Assembly: GCA_032358255.1 (NCBI GenBank)
Contig: JAULBX010028471.1
Coordinates: 1-28,651, forward strand
Length of the DNA: 28,651 nucleotides
Origin: Heterotrichella gracilis
Taxonomy: Eukaryota; Sar; Xanthophyceae; Tribonematales; Xanthonemataceae
Direction of reading: 5' to 3'
The position numbers were made by a program, and so were the translations under genes. Shown here piece by piece: positions 1-11,331 of the stretch; the stretch's first letter is position 1; every line of letters starts with the position of its first letter. Below the pieces are notes generated by a model. The model saw only the letters and a program-made list of their open reading frames with translations. It did no database searches and was not told the DNA's origin.

Positions 1-229
1 GGGTGGTGGAGTGGGGGATGGGGGTGCAGGCGAAGGGGGCTTGGGGGATGGGGGCGCAGGGGACGGGGGCTTGGGTGAAGGCGGCGCAGGCGATGGTGGT
101 GGTGGAGTGGGGGATGGGGGCGCCGGCGAAGGGGGCTTGGGTGAAGGCGGCGCAGGGGATGGTGGTGGCGGAGTGGGGGATGGGGGCTTGGGGGATGGGG
201 GCATGGGCGAAGGAGGGGGTGAGCTCCCG
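1..229 (-). repeat. Proline-rich minisatellite-like coding repeat
   Basis: On the minus strand this exon reads as irregular repeats of PPSPKPPSPAPPSPTPPP-type units, preceded by GSSPPPSPMPPSP. At DNA level, blocks of about 30 and 60 bases recur (for example the block at 97-120 resembles that at 157-178). Such tracts are hydroxylated and glycosylated in green-algal wall proteins. The tract is cut by the window edge, so its length is unknown. Confidence 0.85.
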
Positions 230-3200
230 CTGCAGTAGAGGTCAGCCTCTGCACGAATGGATACACACTTGTCAGAATACCACCTTACACAACCCGTGCA
301 CCTGTTCAACAATGCACAGCAGGCAATGCACATGGCCATGCAAGCGCCATCAGTATGCTATATTGAGACAATTGCTGCATCTGAAGCAAGATGCATGTCT
401 CCCACCACCCACCTGCTGCGCTGGCAAGCTGGGTCCCCTCATATGTCACATAGATGTACACCGGCAGGGAGAACTCAAAATCCGCCCCATACGCCAGCGT
501 CCCCGTCCCCTGCGTGGTCAATCCCAGCATGACCACAGTCCCAGGCTGCATGCACCCTCCCAGGCCATAGTTCTTTCCCGCTGGGTCCGGGTTGTCATCA
601 AAGATCCCTGTGCTGCAGGACACCGCTGTCCCAACCCCCTTGCGGCAGTAGGCATTGCCATTCCCCACATACTGGGTGATCCCAAAGCCGTTGGTGGTGG
701 CGGGTGGGGACCACGTGACCACCGCCTGGCCATAGTCGGTCCCCGAGAATCGCAAAAACTGGAACGAGGTGGGCGGGTAGGGCTTGACGATGGGCCGGGC
801 AGCCATGTTAGCGTCACCCACGTCGCTGGTGAGGTTGAGGGAGTTGGTGATGCTGATGGCCACGCTGTAGAGCCCCCCCAGGACCACGTTGCTGAGGGTG
901 TAGGTCCCCGCTACTGTGGTTGAAGTGGACGCGGGGACGCTGGCGGGGACTGTGATGGTCCCTTGACTGGCGCTGCACTGGGCGGCGAGGGTGGGGTTGG
1001 GGAGGGGGGTGCCGTAGGTGGCACTGGCTGGCGGGGCCTGGATGCATGAGTAGATGATGTTGACGCTGGTGATCGGGCGGTTGCCGGTGTTGACATTGTC
1101 CCACTTCCATGTAATTGGCAGGGTAGCCAACCCTAGGGTAATGGTTGGCATGGTGGTGCTCCCCCTGCTGGGCTTGGCCCCTGGGCTGACAGCGCTTGAT
1201 GCGGTGACGGGGGGGCTGGATTTGGGCCCCTCCTGGCCTGGGGCGCTGCCGCACACGCCGCCGTTCACGGCGTTGATGGCGGAGACCTGGAGGGAGTAGA
1301 GCCTGCAGGGGGGAGGGTGATGATCAGCCATGAAACAGGTAAAAGGGATTATTATTGTATGGCAGGCATATAACATGAAAAACATGTTATGGAGAGGGAC
1401 CCTCCGTATATTATTATTGTTATTTATTGTATTTAATATTATTATTGCTGAATGGCAGATAATAAAATGAGTCAGAGAAACCCAACATGTGACTCTGTGT
1501 GTCTGTGTGGGTGCACATGCTGGTTGGTGCATGCATTGTCATTTCAACCCCGTGGGCTCTGGCATATGCTACAAAAATGCGGTATAAGGACTAGCGCAGA
1601 GAAAGTGTACAAGGGAAACATGGACGCATGAGACCACGTGTGGGGACACATGCATGCAGGGCAACGTACCCGCCAGACACCAATGGGGGCTGCGCCAGGG
1701 TGTAGCTCTGCACCATGCCTGCTGCCACCACCCCGGATGTGGCCCCTGCAGTGCTGCATGCAGCTGCACTGCCATCCACGCTCACGCAGGTGTAGTAAAC
1801 GCAGTAGCCGGTCACAGTGCCTTGCACTGCAGGGGAAACACAATAGGAATGCCGTCAGGGGAGGAGTGGTAGTTTGCATTAGCAAATTCAGGTTGTCAAA
1901 ATCCCCCATTTATATGCCAGACTGTGGACAAGCTGGGTCCCATTGTACCCAGCCAATGCAACCAACCTGACGCATCCACATCAGGGCAAAACGCTGCGGC
2001 GCAACGTTGAACCCAACCACAGCCCTAAACCCTAAACCCTCAATCCTAAAACCCTACACAATTCCACCACGGTGCGCACCTGGCTGCCACTGCACCGCGA
2101 TCTGGCTGTCACTGCCACTGGCCAGGCCCGCTTGCACACTTGTGGGGGCTGATGTGGGGGCTGCGCTGGCCACTGCCTGGGATACAGCTGCTGAAAGGGG
2201 TCCCTCAAAGGCGGTGCCGCAGTCCCCGTTGCGGGCTGACACGGCAAAGTAGTTGGTCCTGTGGGGGGACGGAAAAGGTGTCATGAGGGTGGTTGAGTAA
2301 AAAAGCTAGGTAGGTGTGAACTAAAGGGCGGTCTTTGACTGGCAAGGCCTTTGATTGCATGCTGTAAAAGATGGCCATGCCATTAGGTGCAGATGATTAA
2401 GAGCATTTGCCAATAGCACACTGTGTGCACAAGAACCCTAGTAGAGGGTAAATGCTTGAAGTGAATGTGCAGCGCCTTACATGCCAGTCTGGATGCCATC
2501 TGCTGGCGTCAAGGTGATGGTCTGTGTGGTGCCGACTGCCTTCACGTTGGTCAGCGCACCCGCTGAGGTCCCGAAGCGCACGCAGTAGCCATTGAAGGGC
2601 CCGTTGGTGCTGTCCACTGCAGCACAGGGGGGAATGGCCTGTTTAGGGTTTTGGGTTAAGGGTTTAGGGGCAGGATGGCAGGCCAAGGCCTATGTCCCTG
2701 GAGGGTGAGGACAAGAGGAAAAGGCAAACGGGGATTTAGTATCTGCCATCAAATGCCATGGGAGGCTGTATAATGGTTTGAGAGGCAAGCATGAGCCATC
2801 ACATGTACTTGCATGTACATGGGGCACAGTGGCAGAGCGAAGTGCAAGGTGATGAGCGTACATTGGTTCCAGTTGACCGTGACGCTGTTGGAGTTGACCT
2901 GGGTGGAGGGTGAGGCGGGTGCCGCCACCGGGGTGGGCCCCAAGCGGCGGGTGGGGGAGACAGCGGTGGAGGCCTGGCCCACCAGAGTTGTTGACCCTAG
3001 GGTGCTGGTGGCGGCAACGCTGACCGCATACAGTCTGCAAGAAGGGCAGAGGGGTGGGTTGGGAGGTGCATGGAGTGGGGTGTACATATGTACATATATG
3101 GAGAAGTGGACACCGTGCCATTGCCCTAATGAAGGGGTTGGAGCGATGGGCAGGGTGCTGTTACACAAGGGTATACCATGGACTTACCATGCTGTGATGG

Positions 3201-5389
3201 GATTGCCACTGTGGTTGGGTAGGACCCAGGAGCATGAAACAAAACCATGTTGTGGCACTTCGGATTAGGATTCAGCATTTGGGTGATGCATAGGGTGTGA
3301 TGCGTACGGTTTAGGGTGTAAGGTTTAGGGTTTGGGTGGTGCATAGGGTGTGAGACGTACCCGTTGGGCGCCAGGCTGCCTGAGGCCAATCGGTGGCTTG
3401 CGCTGGCGCTAGTCCCCGTGGTGGTGATTGTGACATCGTCCCCTGCCGCGCATGTGCCCTGGTACACGCTGGTGCACTTGAAGGTCACCTGGTAGCCGCT
3501 GGCACCGCTCACTGCAAGGGGGGAATGGACAAGGGGGTTTCAGCACAGGCCAGGAAGGGGATGCTATGTTCCAGAATTCTATGCTTGGCCAAGCCGCTGC
3601 GATTGCATGACGAGGAAACTCCATGACATGCAGTGCATGCTTTCACTACTCCCACGCCATTGGTGGTGCCATATACGCTGCCTTACCTGCTTGCCAGCTG
3701 GCAGCCACTGAGGAGTATGCAGGGCCGCTGCTGGACACGGTGGGCGCCTGGGGCTGCGCGGGGCCGCTGGTGAGCCTAGCACCCTGCTGTGCAGAGCTCA
3801 CTGGACCCTCAATGGTGGTTGTACCATAGGTGTAGTAGTTGGACACAACCACCTGGTACAATCTGCAGCAAGGGAAGGCGGGGTTTAGAGAAGGAAAGGG
3901 TCAGGGATGCAGGATTGAATGCAAGATTTAGGGTTTAGGGTAAAGACGCATTGGGTCTGGGTGCGGTGATGCAGATGTGGTGCATTTTGCTTCAATGGCC
4001 CACACATAACCACACATGAGCTGAATGCTCATGGCAGTGCATTCATGGATAAGGGCAGCATGCTTGGTACCTACCCTCCGGCTACCAGTCCACTTGTTAT
4101 TCCCAAGGTGTATGTAATAGTTTGTCCACTGGAGGATGCCACGGTGGCCTTGGCGGGTGACTCTGCAGCAGTGCAGGCGCGCTGCGACCCCCCTGTCGGC
4201 TGCACATTCACGCACTGGAGGTACACGTAGTAGCCTGTGGAGGCGCCGTTGCTGGTTTGCCCTGCAGGCAAAAGATGGGCACAACGTCAATCAAGGCCAT
4301 GCCGCTGGGTCCCATTGAGAGGGGTTGACAGAGTCAAACAAATGCCATGCAGCTTGGTCCATTTGAAGTGATTGCAGCACGTGAATTTTCAAGGCTACAT
4401 GTACAGGTAAGTACATGGTGCAATGTGATGCAGGATTTTTGCCGTGCTTTTAGGGCGTGGGTTGCGTACATTGCTGGGTGTTGACGGTGTATGTGGTGGG
4501 CACGTTGTTGGTGTTTGTCGTCTGAATGCTCGCTGAAGGGGGTGCGGTGGTGCCCTTAACGACAAATGTGCCGGTGGACGCCTTTGGGCCCTCTCCAGTC
4601 GTGCTGCTGACACCTGACACCTGTAGCATATAGCTCCTGCCCACACAAACAAAACAGGATTAATAAGGGTGCCGTCAATAACACTGGCGTTAAGCAGCAG
4701 CAAACGCAGCACTTGCTACCAGTGCAGTAGTACCAAAGCTGCCAGCCTGGGCGCATCACTGGAGACATCAGCAAGGGGAGCAGATACAGCAAAACAAATG
4801 CCAATTCTGGGAAAAACGATATGGCCATATGATTTGGACAATCCTCACCCGCCAGCTGTCAGGTCAGGGATCATCCTGGTGGCGACCAGGTTGACACCCA
4901 CAGCGCTTTGGGCCACTGTTACCACACCGCCCACACACATAACACCGCTGGCTTGCGCACCGCTGCACACGGAGTAGACCTTGTAGCCGCTGTCTGCCAG
5001 GCTTTCTGCAGGGGCACACAAGGCAATATAAGGTTTACACGCAGACAACAGAACAGCATGAGAAATGAGTTTATTATGATGTAAGGGCTGTAAGCTGAGC
5101 CTTATTCAGTGAGGAAGTGGCACCGGGTGCAAGGTGTGGTCAAAGGTAAAATCTGCCAAGTGTAGATGTTGCTTGTTGTTGCTGAGTGATGCGTGCTATT
5201 CAACTGCAGGGACTTGTGCCACTTACGTCTTGTCCAAGACATGGTGATGCCATATCTGTCTGCGGTCAGACTGGAGGAGGACAGGGTGGGTGCCACTAGC
5301 TGGGCGCTGGCTAGCTGGAGCAGGCTGGCGAGCAGTACAGGGACCAGCACCGCTATGGCAGGTGCCCAACTGCTTAATTGGGGGATCAT
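1..5389 (-). CDS. Secreted multi-FN3-like, proline-rich cell-wall/matrix protein (3' end beyond the window)
   Basis: Exons: 5389-5227, 5005-4849, 4636-4470, 4261-4075, 3862-3687, 3511-3361, 3034-2862, 2616-2481, 2258-2080, 1826-1670, 1302-409 and 229-1 (continues). They give 923 residues in one open frame with GT-AG introns. Residues 1-29 form a signal peptide (MIPQLSSW..., hydrophobic core, likely cut after ASA). Then come about seven beta-sandwich units resembling fibronectin type III: each has a V.W strand, a Y-V-Y/C strand with usually two cysteines, an I/L-TPG-type turn, and an LYxVSV strand leading to a Pro/Ser linker. The last visible exon is a (PPSPxPPSP)n tract typical of volvocalean hydroxyproline-rich glycoproteins. 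By inference it is an extracellular glycoprotein; no enzyme motif is visible. The last donor (after 409, phase 2) is chosen because it alone keeps the proline frame; a stronger-looking donor after 413 is phase 1. FN3 assignment is by pattern only. No specific family name is recognised. Confidence 0.8.
2023..2040. repeat. Telomere-like CCCTAAA motif in intron
   Basis: CCCTAAACCCTAAACCCT, followed by degenerate units (tcaatcctaaaaccctac). It lies in the intron between exons 9 and 10 of the FN3-like gene. TTTAGGG is the plant and common green-algal telomere unit. Confidence 0.75.
2641..2670. repeat. Degenerate TTTAGGG array in intron
   Basis: GTTTAGGGTTTTGGGTTAAG followed by GGTTTAGGGG, in the intron between exons 7 and 8 of the FN3-like gene. 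Three or four degenerate telomere-type units in tandem. Confidence 0.7.
3278..3360. repeat. 53-bp intronic tandem copy around TTTAGGG units, next to a splice donor
   Basis: 3278-3307 and 3331-3360 match at 27 of 30 positions (TTTGGGTGxTGCATAGGGTG then TGA...CGTAC). Between them lies TTTAGGG-like sequence (ggtttagggtgtaaggtttaggg). The 3331-3360 copy includes the real minus-strand GTACGT donor of exon 6 of the FN3-like gene. The other copy carries a GTACGC look-alike deeper in the intron. Confidence 0.75.
3927..3940. repeat. Two TTTAGGG units in intron
   Basis: A perfect TTTAGGGTTTAGGG in the intron between exons 4 and 5 of the FN3-like gene. Confidence 0.75.
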
Positions 5390-6845
5390 GATTACCCACT
5401 TGGGACTTGGATGTGTTCCTTGCCTGCAATGGTAGGAAGTTGTTTAAGGCCACCTTGGCTGGTAGTGGGTGGGTGGGTGGTGGGGGGTAAGGGAGTAGTG
5501 GTGGGGCTGACTGCATCGGTGCAGTACTGGGCAACGTTAAGTGGTCCCCGCGACACAATGTGCCATATGTGGACATTTGCTAAAGCGTGCGACCTGGCTG
5601 ACTGCTGAGGTGATAGATGAGCTCGGTGGCCACATCCCCATGCATGGGGCGGTCGCACGCATGCCGGTCAAGTGGCGCCGGCGAAAGTTAGCCTCTGACT
5701 GACAAAGCACAACCCCATAGGATAGGTCAACAACGTAGAAGAGCAAGCGCGGCTCGTGCACTTGGCTATGCGCAGCGTAATTCGCAGGTTGGCCATTGTC
5801 CCCAAGTACCATCCACATGTTGGCGCGAATGCAACTTGCTCTGCCCGAAAATCCTAGGACAAATCGACGACGTGTAGCAGGTCACCACACAGCAACTTCG
5901 CGCAAGGACTTAGTGAATGTGTACGCATTCGTTGTAAGCCACGATCATGCGTACGTATCCAGCTGGTGGGGGCGGGATGTTGCCAGCGTAGATGAGTCAC
6001 CCGCATGTCGAGACCCATCTTGTCTAAAACTCACCTAGAACATGGTTGCCCTCAAAAAACAGGTCACTTTGGAATTCGAGAAGGTTTGTCAGCGTTTTGA
6101 GGGGTTGTATGCCAAACTTCTCTTTGTAAAAGCTGCCTGTAGCGGTAACTTTGGCACTGAGTATGACAACGATGCAGTGTTGGTGGGCGCAAATGTACGT
6201 GCAGATACGGTTGAGATATGGTATCCAGTTAAGAGCCAAGCGTAGCCTTTGCCTTTAAGCAGCTTGCCTGCGGGCGTCTAAGTGTTTGCTCCAACTTTCC
6301 TTGCAAAAGTTTTGGCAGGGCGCCATTTCAGTAGGTTGCACAAAAGTGACGTTGTTGGATTACCCAATTACATGCGCATGGGAATCACGTGGATGCACCC
6401 GAAGGCACGACCGTGTGCCGGTCGTCGATCTCCAATTGCAGCACCGCCCAAAATGTGCCAAAACGCGCGCAATCACGCAATGGTGGCGCCCAACTTGCTG
6501 TCTAAAAACGCCAAAATTGCTTGCTCACAACTCCACATCAGCGATACGAACTGGCACGTTCACGGCTGTAGCTGAAGGTTTCAGTAAAGGTTTTCGCTAA
6601 GGTTTTGTTGCCTACTAGGAAGCGCAATTGCTCGGCGCCAGAGGAGCTCATCCAAGCTATACATGCATTCACACTAAGTATTGTGCTGTGCAATGAGTCC
6701 CTCCACAGCCAAACACGCTGTCCATGATATGCTTGCAGAGGTGCCCACACACCCATGCAATCCACTGCCTCCTTGAATGAGCCACTGGCACCTAACTTGT
6801 ACAGGCAGGCACTAGGTATACATTCAACTTCATGCTACAACGAGG
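5390..6845. other. Gene-free interval: upstream region of the FN3-like gene and 3' flank of the reductase gene
   Basis: No reading frame here resembles a known family, and none has convincing splice sites joining it to a neighbour. The part nearest 5389 should hold the FN3-like promoter and 5' UTR. The part nearest 6846 should hold the reductase 3' UTR; the nearest minus-strand TGTAA is at 6372-6368. Small frames at 6024-6239 (minus), 6042-6245 (plus) and 6282-6600 (plus) are unsupported. Confidence 0.6.
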
Positions 6846-8007
6846 CTAGCGGCACCACTCCCGTTCGGCTAGCCACTGGCACAGCTGCTCCAAGTGGTGC
6901 TGGTCGGTCTGTGTGAAGGCATGTGGGTGGTTGGAGTCCACATCCAGCACGGCCAGAACCTCCCCTGAGGGCAGCACAAGGGGGACAACCACTTCTGACT
7001 TGGTGCTGCGGAGCAGGGGTAAGTAGTTGTGAGTCATGTGGGTGACCGGGCGCAGAGGCAGTTCCACCTCGCATGCTGGCTGCATGGGTGCATGCCGGCG
7101 CAAGCGGAGTGAGAGTAGCTTCACGCGCCAACATTCAGTACAGGGTTGTGGAGGGCGACAGGCGCTCAGGACACTGTTTTGTGGTTTGCCCCACGCTGTG
7201 CCTACAGGCTTTGCAAGTAGACTATCAAATAGCAAGAAATTTTCCTTCTACAAACATCTGGATTGCAAGTAAATTGGTAGGCTAGCTGACCCACCTGGAA
7301 GCACAGGCAATATGCCCTGGAAAGGCCTCCACGTCAGGGACTAGCTGGGATTGCTTTGTGCGCGCAGCGGCCCCACACACGCCCCTGCTGAACGGTATGG
7401 ACAAGCACCCATGTGTGCCTTGGTATGGCCCTATCTTCAGCAAGCTCTGGGTGACTGCCCGGTAAAAGCCCTGCACCCGTGTCAAACGGGTGTGGTGGGT
7501 GTGGTCCTATGACCAGGGTGCTCTCTGTCTGTGTGTTCACAGGCACCCTAGGCGTGGGTTACCCTGGGGGAGGATGAAAAGAGGTGAGGAGCGTGTGCTC
7601 AGGTGACCTTACCGTCCAATGGTAGTACTCGAAGGCGTGGTGGAGTTCACAGGCAGTGGTAGCCATAGCGGCCACCCAGTCTGTATCCCCTGCACACATA
7701 CCGAGGTGGCCTGGATTATTTGACGGGGGTCAACTTGAAAATTGCAACACGCTGAAGTGCGGTAGTGACTGAGCCCGAGAGCAAGACTTGTAAATCCACT
7801 GGAAGGCGCTTGTGTTTACGAGTCACCAATAAGCACAAACGCCATGCAACATATGCATGCATGCATTCCGCGCTTACCAACCAGTAGCAGTTGCACCCTT
7901 GCAAACACCTCTGCATACTGCTTTGAACGGGCTGCTGGATCTGCGTTTACTGATAGTGCTGGTAGCTGTCCATGTAAACCGCTGTCACTGTTCACTGGAT
8001 CCATCAT
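6846..8007 (-). CDS. Free methionine-(R)-sulfoxide reductase (fRMsr, GAF domain)
   Basis: Exons 8007-7878, 7689-7613, 7470-7295 and 7005-6846 give 180 aa, the usual size of the family. fRMsr reduces free L-methionine-(R)-S-oxide to methionine with thioredoxin (EC 1.8.4.14) and belongs to oxidative-stress repair. The GAF fold fills the protein. The signature is clear: WTGFYR (68-73), IGPYQGTHGC (82-91), IPFSRGVCGAAA (94-105), VPDVEAFPGHIAC (113-125), SEVVVPL, then VLAVLDVDS near the end. The three family cysteines are C91, C101 and C125, the same numbers as in the yeast enzyme. That supports the first ATG (8007), though a second follows at once. No targeting peptide is evident, so it is probably cytosolic. 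Intron phases are 1, 0 and 2. The gene stands alone, codirectional with its neighbours. Family identity is very secure. Confidence 0.93.
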
Positions 8008-8943
8008 TGCTGTGGCAAGTTCTTACTGGCAAGCCATGATCAAAAGGGTGCTAACAAATACGGTAGCAGGGAACCAGCTTAAGCTTCACTTGCAACAGGA
8101 ACTCCAAAGGATAGCTTGACACAATGCACTCTGGTGCATATGTATGCGTGAGTCGACTCAAATAAAAAATAAAAAATGATTACTTATTGGTAAGCATGTC
8201 ATGCCCAACGAATTCGAAGTGTTTTGTTTGAAACAATGCCGCTGAACCTGGTTGAGTCCTTGAGCCACTTGAATTCTGCTCAGTTTCAGGCTGCCATCTG
8301 AGAGGTATTAAAATCATCGTGAATAAATTTTTCACTTTGGCTCGGTACTGCCACATGTTGGGTCAGCCACCTACCAGCGCACCATTGCAGGTAGGGATAT
8401 GCCCTTGCAGTAAAGTACCAGTTGAACACAGATGTGCAAGATCAGGCTATATTGCTTACAAGTTATGGAGCGTACAGAGAAAACCCAACAACATGCAGGT
8501 TGCACTGCAATGGCAACGTGTATGGCTTGGCACAAATTGCACACCGCCGCGGCGGTTGATGTGCATGGCGCCGTCCTACATCCTAGTATGCCCGTGTTGA
8601 CTGAAGAATATGCAAATAGATAGAGACCACCAGGAAGGTTTATCTAGTATGTGACAAGGGAACACCGCAGGATGCCCAGAAACCCTGCCAGGTATCCTTG
8701 TCTAATGCCTAAGCTAGTCGCAATACAATTATGAAGTTATCAATCACGTGCTTTATATAGTATCTATTTACCCCACCCCTTGTCATTAGACAACGTTCAA
8801 AAAAGTGTCACGCAAATGGGCACAGGTACGTTCTGAAATTTGCCAAGGCCACATTTGGGTTGTGCCCATGGTGACCACGCTTCAGTGGCGCTCCAGTGCA
8901 CTGCCAACATGCATTTACCTATGCAACCCAGGGTATTGTACAA
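8008..8943. other. Gene-free interval between the kinase 3' end and the reductase 5' end
   Basis: No supported gene. On the minus strand this holds the kinase 3' UTR (a TGTAA at 8460-8456 is a possible poly(A) signal) and then the reductase promoter. A TATATAAAG preceded by CT lies on the minus strand at 8760-8751 with CACGTG beside it, but it is about 740 bases from the reductase ATG, so its role is doubtful. Confidence 0.5.
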
Positions 8944-10819
8944 TCAGCTCCGCTGCTCCACTGCCCGTGCGTGTTCCCGTGCCCGCCGCTCATGCCGTTC
9001 TTGCCTTTGTACCTCTGTATGGCTGCTGTGGCCGTTGCTTTGGTGGCTCCTGCTGCGTGAGACATAGTTGGGGTCCTTGTCCTTCATCCTGCGCCGTATC
9101 TCCTTCTTCCGCTTCAAGATGTCTGCGTACAGGCGTTCCCGGTACTCCTGGATGGTGTACTGCACCAGCAGAATACAAGTCAGCACAAACTGACACCCAT
9201 CTCTATCCAGGCTAAACACCAAGACGTGGGGGATTGGTGTGGTTTGCGTGTCGCAGGTGTGAGCTTGAAATATACCTTTGTGTTGTCGTCAATTGGTATG
9301 GTTATCGGCCCACTGGCACAGGGTTCATCGTCTGGATTGTGAAACTGTGCAACAAATGGGTGCTTCAGGGCCTCAGCAGGCGTGATCCGCTTGTTGGGGT
9401 TGAACTGCAGTAGCTTCTCCAAAAGGTCAGCAGCTTCTGGCGAGGCATTAGGGAACACCATGTGCATCTTCCTTGCCTCTGCATGGCACCAAATTAAGTT
9501 GGCGCCTTACAGATGGGAATAGAAGTTACAAGTAAAATAAGCAATTGTCCTTCACCATACCTGAAGCGGGAAGGTTTTCCAGCATGGTTGCTGCGAATGG
9601 AGACTGAATGGCATCAATGTCTTCTTGTGATGGCCGTCCTGTCACCTCCATGATCCTATCTAGCTGGTCCATGGTGGACGTCCCTGGGAACATTGGCTTG
9701 CCCAACAACAGCTCGCCAACAATGCAACCTGTGGGACATGGCCGTGAACAGCAGTCAGATTTGGTGTCACAAGCCCTTTTAAACCACAACTTCACATTGC
9801 TGCTGGTCCTGCCCTTACCGCAAGACCACATATCCACGCCATATGTGTACTTGTTGGAGCCCAGCAGGATCTCGGGTGCTCGGTACCAGCGGGTAGCAAC
9901 ATAGTCGGTTAGCACTGGATTTTGGGCCTCTTCAGTCTGCAACTGCACCAGTGACCTAGCCAGCCCAAAATCTGCCAGCTTCACAAGGCAGTCGCTGTTG
10001 AGCAGTAGGTTGCTGGGCTGCATAGCAGCCAAAATACTGGGTGTTAGCATACGCATGTAACAGCCATGTCAGGCACCTGAACCCCTCCAGCAGTGGTGGC
10101 TTACCTTGACATCTCGGTGCAGCAGGGAAGAAGAGTGCATGTAGTGGAGAGCTTTGAACAGCTGATACACAACATACTGTTTGTGTATCTCCTCCAGAAT
10201 GTTGGCCCTGATCACCGCGTGTAAGTCAGTCTCCATAAACTCAAACACCAGGTAGATGTCTTTGTCATTGTCTGCCTTGATCACATTCACGAGCCTGCAG
10301 CGAATAATTTTAGGGATGCTCAGTAGAGGTGTGGGACGAGCCTGGTGGTGCAAGAGTTCAGTGGCCTAGTGGCTGGTTCAGTGCAGTCATGGTAATGTAT
10401 AGGTGCGCAACCCAGGCACGCCAAGACGCTTACTTTATGATATTCTCGTGTTGTGTGAGTTCTTGCAAGAACATCACCTCCCTGAAGGTCCTCTGCAAGC
10501 ACGGTATTGGGTGTCAACTTCAGGTACAAAAGTTTCTGGGTGAAGGGCATGCAGGCCAAGGTCACAGCCCTACCTGAGCGTCAGTCGCGTTCTGGAACGC
10601 GTCAAAGATCTTCTTCAGTGCGACAGTTTCGCCCGTCTTCTTGTCAATAGCCTTCCAGACAACACCATAGGCCTGCACCCACCCCCAGTCAAGTCAACAA
10701 TCATGCCAGTAACGCAGCTCCAGTCGCGTCGATGCAGGTGCCACCCCACTCACCCCCTTGCCCAGTTTCTGCTGCACTTCATACTTTTTCAGTACGTGTT
10801 TGTCAATCTCTTCGGCCAT
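8944..10819 (-). CDS. MAPK15/ERK7-ERK8-like protein kinase with a TDY activation loop
   Basis: Exons 10819-10754, 10672-10574, 10492-10434, 10294-10105, 10017-9819, 9728-9561, 9478-9276 and 9159-8944 give 399 aa. Kinase landmarks: glycine loop [12 protein letters not shown] (19-30), VALKK with K42, HRDVKPSN (134-141), DFG (154-156), activation motif TDY (175-177) in [15 protein letters not shown], then [20 protein letters not shown]. The stretch [18 protein letters not shown] and the [18 protein letters not shown] block match ERK7/8 (MAPK15) rather than ERK1/2. Members of that family act at basal bodies and in autophagy and ciliogenesis. The C-terminal tail is basic and Ser/Arg-rich and shorter than in vertebrate MAPK15. 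It is head to head with eIF3h, 512 bases between the ATGs. Vertebrate MAPK15 has TEY; TDY is otherwise typical of plant group-D MAPKs. The ortholog group is an inference from alignment by eye. Confidence 0.9.
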
Positions 10820-11331
10820 ATGGTTGTCTCCTCCGTGAGCAGGCAATGGAAATCAAGGGATACTTCAACGTGCACCACTGACTTTGAAACGCCACCGTCA
10901 GCATGCTCCAGCTTTCAAGAGGTGTACAAGAGCCTGCGCAGTACACAAAGATACACAGCCAACGATCTATCTGGGACCACCAACTGGAGAAGACTGCATT
11001 ACCTCCTCTTTGTGCGTTTGAACGACTGTGGTCTCACGGTAAAATGAATTGAATTTCGCTATTCTCGAGTAAATCAAATATAATCCGATTTTTTGCTTGT
11101 GGCGGCTCCATTATTAGTCTTTTTGGTTGCTTGTTGCACGACACTGGTGTGTTTATCAGCTTGCAACTTGGGTTTCTAGACGACCCTTTGGTTATCTCTC
11201 AACCTCCGTTGAACCCCCTGCCCCGAGCAACCTGATCCCTGCGTCTCGTGGACGGTGCCATTCCCATCCGTGCATGTGCATGCATATAGCAAGACGAGTT
11301 TACTAACCTTTCCGCAAGACCTGAACACGTT
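10820..11331. promoter_or_regulatory. Shared divergent promoter region of the kinase and eIF3h genes
   Basis: 512 bases separate the two ATGs on opposite strands. No coding sequence or canonical TATA box placed for either gene was found. It must contain both 5' UTRs and both core promoters. Confidence 0.55.

Noticed and set aside
306..408. Extension of the 408-aa minus frame to its stop at 306
   Set aside because: It runs past a donor site into sequence with no FN3 character, while splicing to 229 gives the proline-rich exon. A truncated isoform remains possible.
3..923. 306-aa plus-strand frame
   Set aside because: Antisense to the proline-rich exon and exon 11 of the FN3-like gene. The minus strand has the signal peptide, splice sites and repeats; this frame is low-complexity Gly/Trp/Ala then random.
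5390..6845. Possible transposon or extra gene in the large gap
   Set aside because: No terminal repeats, transposase motifs or spliceable frames seen. Repeated AAGGTTTT-like words near 6575-6610 are too short.
8751..8760. CTATATAAAG on the minus strand as the reductase TATA box
   Set aside because: It is about 740 bases from the start codon with no sign of a long leader or 5' intron.
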